Shown piece by piece: positions 14,155 to 22,032 of a stretch of 64,000 bases of DNA. Made by a program: the position numbers and the translations under genes. How positions within the stretch are numbered: position 1 is the stretch's first letter; every line of letters begins with the position of its first letter. The notes beneath the pieces were generated by a model, which saw only the letters and a program-made list of their open reading frames with translations, did not search any database and had not been told where the DNA came from. This stretch comes from Streptomyces cylindrosporus (GTDB lineage Bacteria; Actinomycetota; Actinomycetes; Streptomycetales; Streptomycetaceae): NCBI RefSeq assembly GCF_022698165.1, contig NZ_JALDAY010000018.1:62001-126000 (forward strand). Direction: 5' to 3'.

Positions 14155-17012
14155 GGCGCAGCCTCCTTCTCTTCCGGGGCGGGGACCGGGGCACGGCGCA
14201 CCCACCACTTGCGGGCCTCCTCCGCGGCCAATAGCAGGACGCCGAAGCCGGTGAGGACGGCCCAGTCGACGGCGGACAGGGCCGCGGTGTTGAACACGTC
14301 CTGCAGCACGGGCACGTAGCTGATGGCCGCCATCAGTCCGATGCCGAAGCAACCGGCCGCGATCAGCCGGGGGTTGGAGAACAGTCCGAGGCCGAACACG
14401 CTCTGCCGGTCCGTGCGCACCGCCAGCGCGTTGAAGAACTGGCTCACCACGATCGCGGCCTGGGTGAGTGTGATGGCCTTGCGGTAGGCGGGGTCGGAGC
14501 TGGTGAAGTCGTCGTACGGGATCCCCGAGGCGTGGATCTGCCAGAAGAACACCGTGCACACGCCGATCGACTGCACGGTTCCCAGGAAGAGGAAGCGGCG
14601 GACGAGTTCGGCGGAGAAGAGCCGTTCGCGGCGGGAGCGGGGCGGGCGGTCCATGGTGTCCGGCTCGGGCGGTTCGGCGCCCAGCGCCAGCGCGGGCAGT
14701 ACGTCGGAGCCGAGGTCGATGGCGAGGATCTGCACGGCGGTCAGGGGCACCAGCGGGAAGCCGGCGAACGCGGCCGCGAGGATCGGGGTGAGTTCGGCGA
14801 TGTTGTGGCTGAACAGGTAGGCGAGGAACTTGCGGATGTTGCGGTAGACGGACCGGCCCAGTTCCACGGCCGCGGTGATGGAGGCGAACGAGTCGTCGAG
14901 GAGCACCATCTCGGACGCCTCGCGGGCGACGTCGGTGCCGGTGGCACCCATGGACACGCCGATGTCGGCATGTTTGAGCGCGGGCGCGTCGTTGGCGCCG
15001 TCACCGGTGACCGCCACCACCTCGCCGCGCGCCTGCAGCGCCGCCACGACCCGCATCTTGTGCTCGGGGCTGACCCGGCACAGCAGCAGCTGCCCGGGCC
15101 GGGCGAGCAGCCCGTCGAGCGCAGCATCGTCCAGAGAGTCCAGCCCGGGGCCGGTCACCACGGTGGGGGAGGGCCCGGTCACTATGCCGACGCGCCGGGC
15201 GATCGCCTCGGCCGTGAGCGGGTGGTCGCCGGTCAGCATCACGATCCGGATTCCGGCCCGGTGGCAGGCCCGCACCGCCTCGGCGACCTCGGGCCGGGGC
15301 GGGTCGAGCATGCCGATCAGACCGAGGAACGTCAGGTCCGACTCGGCCTGCTCCGCCGTGCCGGGACGTTCCCCGACGGGACGCACGGCGACGCCCAGCA
15401 CGCGCAGCCCCCGGCCGGCCATGGTGTCGTCGGCCGCGACGACCGCGTCCCGGAGCCGGGGGCCGAGCTCCTGGTCGGTCCCGTCGAAGCGGATGCGGGT
15501 GCACCGCGCGAGGACCTCCTGCGGGGCGCCCTTGACGCACAGGACGTCGCCGTCGGCCGTCCGGTTGACGGTGCTCATCAGCTTGCGTACCGGGTCGAAG
15601 GGGAACTCGCCGACCCGTGGCGACGCCTCCTTCTCCGCGGCCGTGTGCAGTCCCGTCTTGGCCGCGGCGACGAGGATCGCGCCCTCCGTGGTGTCGCCGA
15701 GCACCCGCCAGCCGTCGGCCGCCGCCGGGGGCACCAGCCGGGCGTCCGTGCACAGCACCGCACTGAGCAGCAGGTCGCGCAGGTCCTGCGCGTCGGACAC
15801 CTCGCCGACCGGGGCGTATCCCACGCCGGACACCTCGTGCCAGCCGCCGCCGCTCCAGATCCGGGTGACCGTCATCTCGGCCTGGGTGAGGGTGCCGGTC
15901 TTGTCGGTGCACACGACGGTGGTGGAGCCCAGGGCCTCGACCGCCAGCAGCTTCTTGACCAGGGCCCGACGGCGGGCCATCCGCCGTACGCCGATGGCCA
16001 GCGACACCGACAGGGTCGCCGGCAGTCCCTCGGGCACCAGCGCGACCATCACCCCGAGCGCGAACACGAAGGCCGACACCAGCGGCTGCCCCGTCTGCAG
16101 GCGCAGCGCGAACATGCCCGCGCCGATCGCCACGGCCAGGGCCGCGACGCGCCGCGCCATGACGGCGACCTCGCGCTGCAGCGGCGTCTTCTGGCGTGGG
16201 GCCTCGTCGGTGAGCCGGAAGATCCTGCCGAACTCCGTCGCCGCGCCGGTGGCGTACACGACGGCCTTGCCCGATCCGGACACCACGGTCGTGCCCATGA
16301 AGACGCAGTTGCGGGACTCCAGGGCGGTGTCCGTGGCGGTCGGCTCGGCGACCCGGGCGACGGCCGAACTCTCCCCGGTCAGCGGTGCGTTGTTCACGGA
16401 CAGGCCGTGCGCCTCGACGACCCGGCAGTCCGCGGACACGGCGTCACCGGCCTCCAGGGCGACGAGATCTCCCGGTACCAGGTCACCGGACGGCAGCTCC
16501 AGACGTTCCCCGTCCCGCAGCACCCGGCAGGTGTGCGGCACCATGGCCTGCAGTGTCTGGGCGGTGCGCTCGGCCGAGTACTCCTGAACGAAGCCGATCA
16601 CCGCGTTGAGCACGACCACGCCCAGGATCGCGAAGGCGAGCTGGAGGTTGCCGACGTCCCGCGGATCCTGCAGGGCGTAGGCGAGGAAGGTCAGCGCCGA
16701 CGCCGCGATCAGGACGAGAGCGAAGAGGTCGGTGAACTGGGCCAGGAAGCGCCGCCACACTCCCTTGCGGCGCGGGCGGGGCAGCTCATTGGGGCCGTAC
16801 GTCTCCTGCCGGGCACGCGCCTCGCCGGCGGACAGTCCGTGCGGCGAACCGCCGAACGCCGTGAACACCTCGTCGGCGCGCAGCCGCTGAACCGGCGGTG
16901 CCGGCTCGCCGGCGGACGGGACCGCTCCCGTGGCCTGTGCGGTACGGCCGTTCGGTGCTTCGTCACCTCGGCGGGCACCGCCATGGGCCGTCCGGCCCGC
17001 ATCCGTGGTCAC
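14151..17012 (-). CDS. P2-type cation-transporting ATPase
   Basis: The protein has 953 residues. It has an N-terminal cation-ATPase domain (about 48-115), a TGES actuator motif, and ALGVMVALVPEGLPATLS in TM4. Phosphorylation Asp370 is in CTDKTGTLTQ. TGDGANDAPALKHADIG forms the hinge, and a C-terminal six-helix block follows. PEGLP and overall length place it with Ca2+/Na+/K+-type pumps rather than heavy-metal pumps; the ion is not certain. The GTG at 17012 overlaps the OsmC stop (GTGA) and gives a 45-residue low-complexity N-terminus. That segment contains a perfect island box (16985-16998), so the real start may be debated. Confidence 0.92.
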   Translation of the reverse strand: MTTDAGRTAHGGARRGDEAPNGRTAQATGAVPSAGEPAPPVQRLRADEVFTAFGGSPHGLSAGEARARQETYGPNELPRPRRKGVWRRFLAQFTDLFALVLIAASALTFLAYALQDPRDVGNLQLAFAILGVVVLNAVIGFVQEYSAERTAQTLQAMVPHTCRVLRDGERLELPSGDLVPGDLVALEAGDAVSADCRVVEAHGLSVNNAPLTGESSAVARVAEPTATDTALESRNCVFMGTTVVSGSGKAVVYATGAATEFGRIFRLTDEAPRQKTPLQREVAVMARRVAALAVAIGAGMFALRLQTGQPLVSAFVFALGVMVALVPEGLPATLSVSLAIGVRRMARRRALVKKLLAVEALGSTTVVCTDKTGTLTQAEMTVTRIWSGGGWHEVSGVGYAPVGEVSDAQDLRDLLLSAVLCTDARLVPPAAADGWRVLGDTTEGAILVAAAKTGLHTAAEKEASPRVGEFPFDPVRKLMSTVNRTADGDVLCVKGAPQEVLARCTRIRFDGTDQELGPRLRDAVVAADDTMAGRGLRVLGVAVRPVGERPGTAEQAESDLTFLGLIGMLDPPRPEVAEAVRACHRAGIRIVMLTGDHPLTAEAIARRVGIVTGPSPTVVTGPGLDSLDDAALDGLLARPGQLLLCRVSPEHKMRVVAALQARGEVVAVTGDGANDAPALKHADIGVSMGATGTDVAREASEMVLLDDSFASITAAVELGRSVYRNIRKFLAYLFSHNIAELTPILAAAFAGFPLVPLTAVQILAIDLGSDVLPALALGAEPPEPDTMDRPPRSRRERLFSAELVRRFLFLGTVQSIGVCTVFFWQIHASGIPYDDFTSSDPAYRKAITLTQAAIVVSQFFNALAVRTDRQSVFGLGLFSNPRLIAAGCFGIGLMAAISYVPVLQDVFNTAALSAVDWAVLTGFGVLLLAAEEARKWWVRRAPVPAPEEKEAAP
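16945..16998. promoter_or_regulatory. Island boxes inside the ATPase N-terminal codons
   Basis: The exact box GGGCCGTCCGGCCC lies at 16985-16998 and a two-mismatch box CGGCCGTTCGGTGC at 16945-16958, 40 bp apart (twice 20). No core element at the usual distance is seen. Either this is an internal operator or the annotated N-terminus is really leader DNA. Confidence 0.45.
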
Positions 17013-17470
17013 GGTTCCTGCGGCTCCAGTCCGATGTCGATCCGCGGTGGCAGGCGCAGTGTGTTGTGCACCGTGCAGTGCGAGGCGACGGCGAGCAGGG
17101 CGGCGTGGCGCTGGGCGGACAGGGCCGGCGGGGGAGTGATCGTCAAACGCAACGAGTCGACGCGGGCCGGCGGTTCGGCGGCCATCGTGAACTCCGTGTG
17201 CACCCGCAGCCCGTGCCGGGGCAGGCCGTGCCGCTTGAGGTAGCGGCCCGCGTAGAAGGCGACGCAGGTGGCCAGGGACGCGGCGAAGAGCTCGACGGGT
17301 GTGGGCGCGACGTCCGTGCCGCCCGCCTCCATGGGCTGGTCGACCAGCAGCCGGTGGCCGCGGATGTCGACGTCGTACGCGTCGCCGTGCACGTGGGTCA
17401 CGTCGAGGCCGTGCACGTCCGGGGCGGATGTCCCGGGTGGGCTGACGATCTCCGGTGCCGTGTGGGTCAT
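17009..17470 (-). CDS. OsmC/Ohr-family protein
   Basis: The protein has 153 residues. Two redox cysteines are at about 69 (ASLATCVAFYAGRYL) and 132 (SHCTVHNTL), spaced as in OsmC-type thiol peroxidases that reduce organic hydroperoxides. PTPVELFAASLATC is the usual active-site approach. It probably gives peroxide defence on return of oxygen. The stop overlaps the GTG of the P-type ATPase. The 83 bp upstream show no island box, so it may be read from the CBS gene at 17554-18423. Confidence 0.9.
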   Translation of the reverse strand: MTHTAPEIVSPPGTSAPDVHGLDVTHVHGDAYDVDIRGHRLLVDQPMEAGGTDVAPTPVELFAASLATCVAFYAGRYLKRHGLPRHGLRVHTEFTMAAEPPARVDSLRLTITPPPALSAQRHAALLAVASHCTVHNTLRLPPRIDIGLEPQEP

Positions 17471-17553
17471 GACCCGGCCTCCCCTGGTCGGCGTCGACTG
17501 CGGTCGATGGGCGGTGGAAGGAAAGTGGCATGGGAAAAGGACGGGACCGGGCG

Positions 17554-18423
17554 TCAGACCGCCCTGAGGTGGTCCACCACGTCGAGGACGTCCGGAATAC
17601 GCGCCACCGCCTCGGTCAGGCGTGGCACCAGGTCTGCGGCCAGAGGGCCGGTGAGGGTGACGACACCGTTGCGGACCTGTACGTGCACGCGCTCGGGGTC
17701 GATCGCCGGCTCGTCCCTCAGCACGTGGGAGACGATCTCCGCGCGGATGGCGCCGTCGTCCCGGACCAGGGCGTGCAGCAGTTCGCTGCGGCTGACGACG
17801 CCCACGAGCCGGTCCTTGTGATCGGTCACGTACACCTGCCTGATCCGGGACCGCGCGGCGGTACGGGCCGCCTCGACGACCGGCGTCCAGGGGTGAACGG
17901 TCAGCGCGGGTGCCGACATCAGTGAGGCGGCCGTACCCCCGGCGTCCCCGGTCGGCTGCCGGCGGCCGAGCAGCTTGCCCAGGGTGCCGGTGCGTTCCTC
18001 GGCGGAGGCGAGCGCGGCCGCCCGGGCCAGGAGGTCGGACTCCGCGACCACGCCGACGACCCGGTCGAAGGCGTCCACCACGGGAAGGGCACCGGTCTGC
18101 TCACGGGCCAGCCTGCGCGCGACGTCCACGAAAGGCATGTCGGGAGGAACACCGGCCGCGGACCGCTTGGTGATGTGGCTGACCTGAAGGTCGGCGACGG
18201 TCGCCGGACGGGCGTCGGCATGCCGGGTGCGACCGCTCGCAGGCCGTCCCACTGGGGGCGACTCGGTGGCGGCGGCCTGCGCGTCGTGCGAGGCCATGGC
18301 CTGCAGGTAGCGCACCATCATGTTCTGCCGGAAGTCCTCGGCCGGCTTCCTGGCGGTGGTGGGCACCGCATGGCGTGCCTCCACCGATGCGGCGGTGGCT
18401 TGCCGGGCCTCACGGTCAGTCAT
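17554..18423 (-). CDS. CBS-domain pair + BON domain protein (long form)
   Basis: The protein has 289 residues, longer than its paralogues because of an 80-residue N-terminal extension rich in Ala (EARQATAASVEARHAV and onward). Two CBS motifs follow (about 82-140 and 162-218; VVGVVAESDLL and LVGVVSRSELL). A BON domain (about 222-288; VRNGVVTLTGPL) completes it. The ATG at 18423 is preceded by GGGAGGTTGCC. It lies behind an island box pair (18496-18530) and probably begins the minus operon CBS-OsmC-ATPase-TrkA-TrkA. The N-terminal extension matches nothing I recognise. Confidence 0.88.
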   Translation of the reverse strand: MTDREARQATAASVEARHAVPTTARKPAEDFRQNMMVRYLQAMASHDAQAAATESPPVGRPASGRTRHADARPATVADLQVSHITKRSAAGVPPDMPFVDVARRLAREQTGALPVVDAFDRVVGVVAESDLLARAAALASAEERTGTLGKLLGRRQPTGDAGGTAASLMSAPALTVHPWTPVVEAARTAARSRIRQVYVTDHKDRLVGVVSRSELLHALVRDDGAIRAEIVSHVLRDEPAIDPERVHVQVRNGVVTLTGPLAADLVPRLTEAVARIPDVLDVVDHLRAV

Positions 18424-18461
18424 GGCAACCTCCCATGCTCCGCGCGGAACGCGCCTCCTAC

Positions 18462-18530
18462 CCACACCATCCCGCCCGCTCCGCCGGCCGGGACAGGGCC
18501 GCCCGGCCCCTTCCGCAGGTCGACCGGCCC
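18462..18530 (-). promoter_or_regulatory. Island promoter module for CBS gene at 17554
   Basis: The proximal box GGGCCGCCCGGCCC (18496-18509) is exact. The distal box AGGTCGACCGGCCC (18517-18530) is 21 bp away. The sequence 24 nt toward the gene is GATGGTGTGG (18462-18471), a weak match to the core element. Confidence 0.62.
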
Positions 18531-18555
18531 CGGTCGTGTGCGGGTGAGCAGGGGA

Positions 18556-18651
18556 TCAGTAGGGGAGGGGTCGTCCCGACGGCGTGCGCAGGTCCTGGGG
18601 CTCCGGCCGGCGCGGAGGCCTGGGGCGGCGTTCTTCCTGTATCCGCTTCAT
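18556..18651 (-). CDS. Putative 31-residue Arg/Pro-rich small protein
   Basis: The start ATG at 18651 follows GGCGGAGGCGCGGTC, a good ribosome-binding site. The product (MKRIQEERRPRPPRR..., ending TPSGRPLPY) is highly basic. An island promoter module (18710-18779) sits 59 bp upstream, beyond the stop of the Usp gene, which argues that something is transcribed here. It could be a small protein or the 5' part of a regulatory RNA. No family recognised. Confidence 0.4.
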   Translation of the reverse strand: MKRIQEERRPRPPRRPEPQDLRTPSGRPLPY

Positions 18652-18709
18652 GACCGCGCCTCCGCCCGGTGGTCCGCGGGGTGCCGGTGGTTCCGGCAGC
18701 GCCCGCACG

Positions 18710-18779
18710 GAGAAGCCTCGTCGGGGACGGCACGGTCGGCCATGGGACGAACGCCCCGGACCAGGGGTCGGTTCGGGAC
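18710..18779 (-). promoter_or_regulatory. Island promoter module for the 31-codon ORF
   Basis: The proximal box GGGACGAACGCCCC (18744-18757) has two mismatches. A degenerate distal box is at 18766-18779. Exactly 24 nt toward the ORF is GAGGCTTCTC (minus strand, 18710-18719). Confidence 0.55.
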
Positions 18780-18844
18780 CGACATCGGGGTCGATCGACC
18801 CACCGGCAGCAGGGGGCCGGGCTTCCTTCCGGCCACGTCGGGCG

Positions 18845-19354
18845 CTAGGCGGCACCGCTTCGGATCCGGTCCGGCGCCTGCGCGGTCTCCGACGGCACCT
18901 CGCCCGGGTCGGAAGCGGGCACCATGACCACGGGCACCGCGGAGCGGCGCAGGCACTCGCGGCCCACCGGGCCCACCGCCGGCAGCTCCCACTGGCTGTG
19001 GGGCGCGCGGCCGAGGGCGAGCAGCAGCGCCCCGCGCGCCCGCTGCAGCAGAACCCGCACGGGCGGTCCCTCCACGAGCAGGGCACGTACGCGGGGATCG
19101 ACGCGCGCGCCGAAGGCCGCGCGCACGGTCGTCGCAAGGAGCTCGGCGGCCCGTTCGCGCTGCTCCGCCGTGGTGGGCCGCTCGGACACCGGGGCGTAGG
19201 GGGCGAAGGCCGCGGCAGGTTCCCAGGCGTGCACGGCCACGACCTGCGTGTCCAGTACGTGTGCCTGCTCCACGGCCCAGCGCAGTGCGGCGCGTGACGC
19301 CTTGGAGCCGTCGACACCCACGACGATGACCCTGGAGCCGGTGTGTTCGGTCAT
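18845..19354 (-). CDS. Universal stress protein, single domain
   Basis: The protein has 169 residues: one Usp domain (about 8-145) plus a short tail. It is the only single-domain Usp in the island. The nucleotide motif is eroded (ALGRAPHSQWELPAVGPVG), so ATP binding is doubtful. The ATG at 19354 follows GGGGAGGCCACC. Upstream lie two weak boxes 21 bp apart and an 18-bp perfect palindrome. Confidence 0.88.
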   Translation of the reverse strand: MTEHTGSRVIVVGVDGSKASRAALRWAVEQAHVLDTQVVAVHAWEPAAAFAPYAPVSERPTTAEQRERAAELLATTVRAAFGARVDPRVRALLVEGPPVRVLLQRARGALLLALGRAPHSQWELPAVGPVGRECLRRSAVPVVMVPASDPGEVPSETAQAPDRIRSGAA

Positions 19355-19379
19355 GGTGGCCTCCCCGGACGGACTCTGG

Positions 19380-19476
19380 TTCCAGGGTTCCGCCGCCGGG
19401 CGCGGGGCGCGTGGGCCGAGTGGCACCCTGCTCGTGACCAACGGCCCCTGCCCGGTGCGGGACGGACGTCCGTCCC
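19380..19476 (-). promoter_or_regulatory. Promoter region of usp at 18845 with 18-bp palindrome
   Basis: Weak boxes at 19413-19426 and 19434-19447 are 21 bp apart. A 23-nt spacer leads to AACCCTGGAA (minus, 19380-19389). Upstream, GGGACGGACGTCCGTCCC (19459-19476) is a perfect palindrome, longer than and different from the island box. Confidence 0.5.
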
Positions 19477-19497
19477 CATGGCGTCGGCCCCGCCTGT

Positions 19498-20226
19498 TCA
19501 CAGCTTGCGCAGCCAGCTCTCGGACGTTGCCTGCAGGGCCCGTTCGGTGCGCCGCAGACGCGTGTCGTCGAACCGGTAGGTCAGCCGGTCGGCGACCGCG
19601 ACGACGCCGTCGATCCGCTCCGTCATGCCGAGTGCGACGGACTTCTCGCTGCGCCGCTCCAGCCTGCCCGTGAGCGTGACGACGCCGTCCCGCACGGAGA
19701 CCCGGACGATGTGCGGCGTCAGCAGCAGCGTCTTCACGAAGACCTCCTGCTGGACGTCGCGCCGGATCTGGTCGTCGGTGCGCAGGAAGGCACCCAGCAG
19801 GTCGTGGCGGGTGACGATGCCGACGAGCCCGTTCTCCTCGTCCACCACGGGCAACCGCTCGACTCCGTGGCGGAGCATGGTCCGGGCGGCCTCGGCAGAC
19901 GTGGCATCGGTATGGACGGTCACCGCGGGCGTGGACATCAGTTCGCCCGCGGTGCGCGCACGGATCTTCGTGCCGACGTGCCTGACACCGAGGCTCATCC
20001 GGGCGAACCGGCCGCCGAGGAACCCGTCGCCCGCCGGCCGCCGGGACTGGTGCAGCATGAGATCCGTCTCGGAGACGACCCCGAGGACCCGGCCGTCCGC
20101 ATCGGTCACCGGGAGCCCGCTGACGCGGTGCCTGCCGAGCAGCCGGGCGACCTCCTTGAACGGGGTGTCCGGGCGCACGGTGACGACGTCCCGGACCATG
20201 AGGGCGCCGATCTTCGTGGGCTTCAT
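19498..20226 (-). CDS. CBS-domain pair + BON domain protein
   Basis: The protein has 242 residues. CBS1 is about 8-62 (VLGVVSETDLM), CBS2 about 95-150 (LVGIVTRHDLL) and BON about 160-225 (VRDGVVTLTGRLE). A positively charged linker of about 30 residues separates the CBS motifs. It is closest to the paralogue at 35156-35887, sharing the KxxKVGxxM start and the C-terminal WLR. The ATG at 20226 follows GAAGGAGGAACAGCG. A strong island module lies upstream. Confidence 0.9.
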   Translation of the reverse strand: MKPTKIGALMVRDVVTVRPDTPFKEVARLLGRHRVSGLPVTDADGRVLGVVSETDLMLHQSRRPAGDGFLGGRFARMSLGVRHVGTKIRARTAGELMSTPAVTVHTDATSAEAARTMLRHGVERLPVVDEENGLVGIVTRHDLLGAFLRTDDQIRRDVQQEVFVKTLLLTPHIVRVSVRDGVVTLTGRLERRSEKSVALGMTERIDGVVAVADRLTYRFDDTRLRRTERALQATSESWLRKL

Positions 20227-20329
20227 CGCTGTTCCTCCTTCGCCGCGGATGGTGAAGCCGGCGGTCGGCGGCACGCGTACCGGCGTCAGCCGGACACCGC
20301 GCAGCCCGCACCTTCCCTCCCGGCTCCAG

Positions 20330-20398
20330 CTCCAGCGTCCGCCCGGAGCGTGCCCCGTCACAGGTGCTGACCGGGCAGGACGCCGGGCCGGTCGGCCC
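20330..20398 (-). promoter_or_regulatory. Island promoter module for CBS gene at 19498
   Basis: The distal box GGGCCGGTCGGCCC (20385-20398) is exact. A degenerate proximal box lies at 20364-20377, 21 bp away. A 24-nt spacer leads to GACGCTGGAG (minus, 20330-20339). Confidence 0.68.
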
Positions 20399-20423
20399 TC
20401 GCGCCAAGCGGCCCGCGGGCGGG

Positions 20424-21474
20424 TCAGGTAGGCGGCCGGGTCGTCGCCGTGAGCCAGGACACGGCGCGGCTGATGTCGGCGAGCGTGACGATCCCGACGA
20501 GGCGCCCGGCGTCGAGCACGAGGGCCCGCCGCTCCGCGCTCGCCTCAAGGCGCGGGAGGAGGCCCACGACCGCTTCGTCGGGTGCCGCGGTCGTGACATC
20601 CACGAGCGGGCGCATCACGTCGGCGATCGTCGTCGACGCGCGGGCCTGCGGGGCGACCCGGTCGAGGAGCCTGACCGTGACCAGGCCGACCGGTGCACCG
20701 TCCGGTGCCAGCACGGGGAACGCCGAGTGGCGGTACGTGCCGAATGGGCCCTCGGCGAGGAAACCGGCGACGGTCTTCGTGGCCGCGACCGTGATCGGGC
20801 CGTGGGTCATCACCCGCCGCACGGGCAGCCCCGCCAGGAGAGCCGCCAGTTCGGCGTGCCGGGTCTCCTCGGTGGCGGCGGTGATCAGGAACCAGCCGAC
20901 CAACGCCGGCCACAGCCCCGACACATCGGCTCCGAAGAGCACGGCCGCGAAGCCGGCGATCACCATGAACCAGCCCAGGGCCCGGCCCGCCGCGGAGGCG
21001 CTGCGTGTGGCCCGGACCGCATCGCCCGTGCGGTGCCACAGGAACGCCCGCAACAGGCGTCCGCCGTCCAGCGGAGCGGCGGGAACGGCGTTGAACACCG
21101 CCAGCACGATGTTGATCGCGGCCAGCCATCCGACCGCCTCCACGACCAGTCCTGAGGCGCCGAACACGTCCAGTCCCACGGCCAGGCCGGCGAACGCGGC
21201 GCCCAGCACGGCACTGGTCAGCGGCCCCACGCCGGCGATGCGCAGCTCCACTCCCGGGCTGGGCGCCTCACTGCGCAGCCGTGCGACGCCGCCGAGCATC
21301 CACAGGGTGATGCCGTCGACCCGGACGCCGTTGCGCTGGGCGACGACGGCATGCGCGAGTTCGTGGGCCGGCAGGGAGGCGAGGAAGACCAGTGCCGTGA
21401 GCAGTGCGAGGGATCAGTAGGCCCTGGAGGAACGGCCCACCGGCGATCCGCCCCAGCGGCAGGGTCTCCTTCAC
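20424..21474 (-). pseudogene. Broken site-2 protease (M50) with CBS domains
   Basis: A GTG-started N-terminus (21474, MKETLPLGRIAG) matches the start of SREBP-type site-2 proteases. The zinc motif HELAH and the AQRNGVRVDGITLW stretch that follows are in a different frame, just after an in-frame TGA near 21414. The expected first transmembrane helices between GRIAG and HELAH are missing. A deletion plus frameshift therefore separates start from active site. Downstream is intact for about 291 codons from an internal ATG (21296): the PLDGGR motif, helices and a CBS pair (to 20424). The downstream piece alone lacks the zinc site. Confidence 0.78.
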
Positions 21475-21487
21475 GGCAGCCCTCCGG

Positions 21488-21778
21488 TCAGTCGGGGGTG
21501 TCCAGACACTGCGCGGCGAGTTCCCTCATCCGCAGCTCCTTGGCCCGCAGCCGCCGGCCCTCCGCGTGCCATCGGGCGCGCGCCCAGGGACGCCAGTGGG
21601 ACGGCTCACGGTGCGCCCAGTCGCGCAGGGCGATGACGGTGCACGCGTCCTCGACCACCAGCACCATCACAGTGGGCAGTCGCAGCGCCGCCTCCACGCC
21701 CACGGTGCGCCGGGCGCAGGACAGGTGCAGAACGGTCGAGGGGTACCTGGACGACCGTCGTGAGGGAACCGTGCTCAT
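21488..21778 (-). CDS. Hypothetical protein, 96 residues
   Basis: The ATG at 21778 follows GGAGGTGGCCC. The product is basic and mixed, with one hydrophobic stretch (about 35-46, LPTVMVLVVEDA) and a Trp/Arg-rich second half (REPSHWRPWARARWHAEG). No family recognised. It ends 13 bp before the broken protease start, so they probably shared a transcript. A perfect island box (21873-21886) lies upstream, which supports it as a real, regulated gene. Confidence 0.6.
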   Translation of the reverse strand: MSTVPSRRSSRYPSTVLHLSCARRTVGVEAALRLPTVMVLVVEDACTVIALRDWAHREPSHWRPWARARWHAEGRRLRAKELRMRELAAQCLDTPD

Positions 21779-21872
21779 GGGCCACCTCCGCAACTCCTGG
21801 ATGCCGCCGCCCTCCGCCCCCCCGGGCGTGGGTACACGGACATCCTGAGCACGCCTCGGCCGCACCCGGCAT

Positions 21873-21886
21873 GGGCCGACCGGTCC
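21873..21886 (-). promoter_or_regulatory. Island box upstream of hypothetical gene 21488
   Basis: GGGCCGACCGGTCC is an exact match, followed on the minus strand by the common AT. The core element at 24 nt is not clear; GAGGCGTGCT occurs at 15 nt. Confidence 0.6.
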
Positions 21887-22032
21887 TCCTGACGGCCGAC
21901 AGGGCCCTGCCCCGTCAACCGTCGGCGCGGATACCGGAGATCAGCTGCGACTCCAATCGGACTGGATGCGTGGAACTCGGACCGCCCTCGCGGGCCGGCG
22001 CGGTGCTCGTCGCACTGGTCGGCATCGGTCGG

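Larger units (their letters stand above)
18424..18844. other. 421-bp gap with two promoter modules and one small ORF
   Basis: It contains the promoter for the CBS gene, a 31-codon ORF on the minus strand and the module that precedes that ORF. Nothing else is recognised. Confidence 0.6.

Noticed and set aside
19421..19430. TGGCACCCTG as a sigma-54 type -24 element
   Set aside because: No matching -12 element at the right distance, and Streptomyces lack sigma-54 as far as is known.
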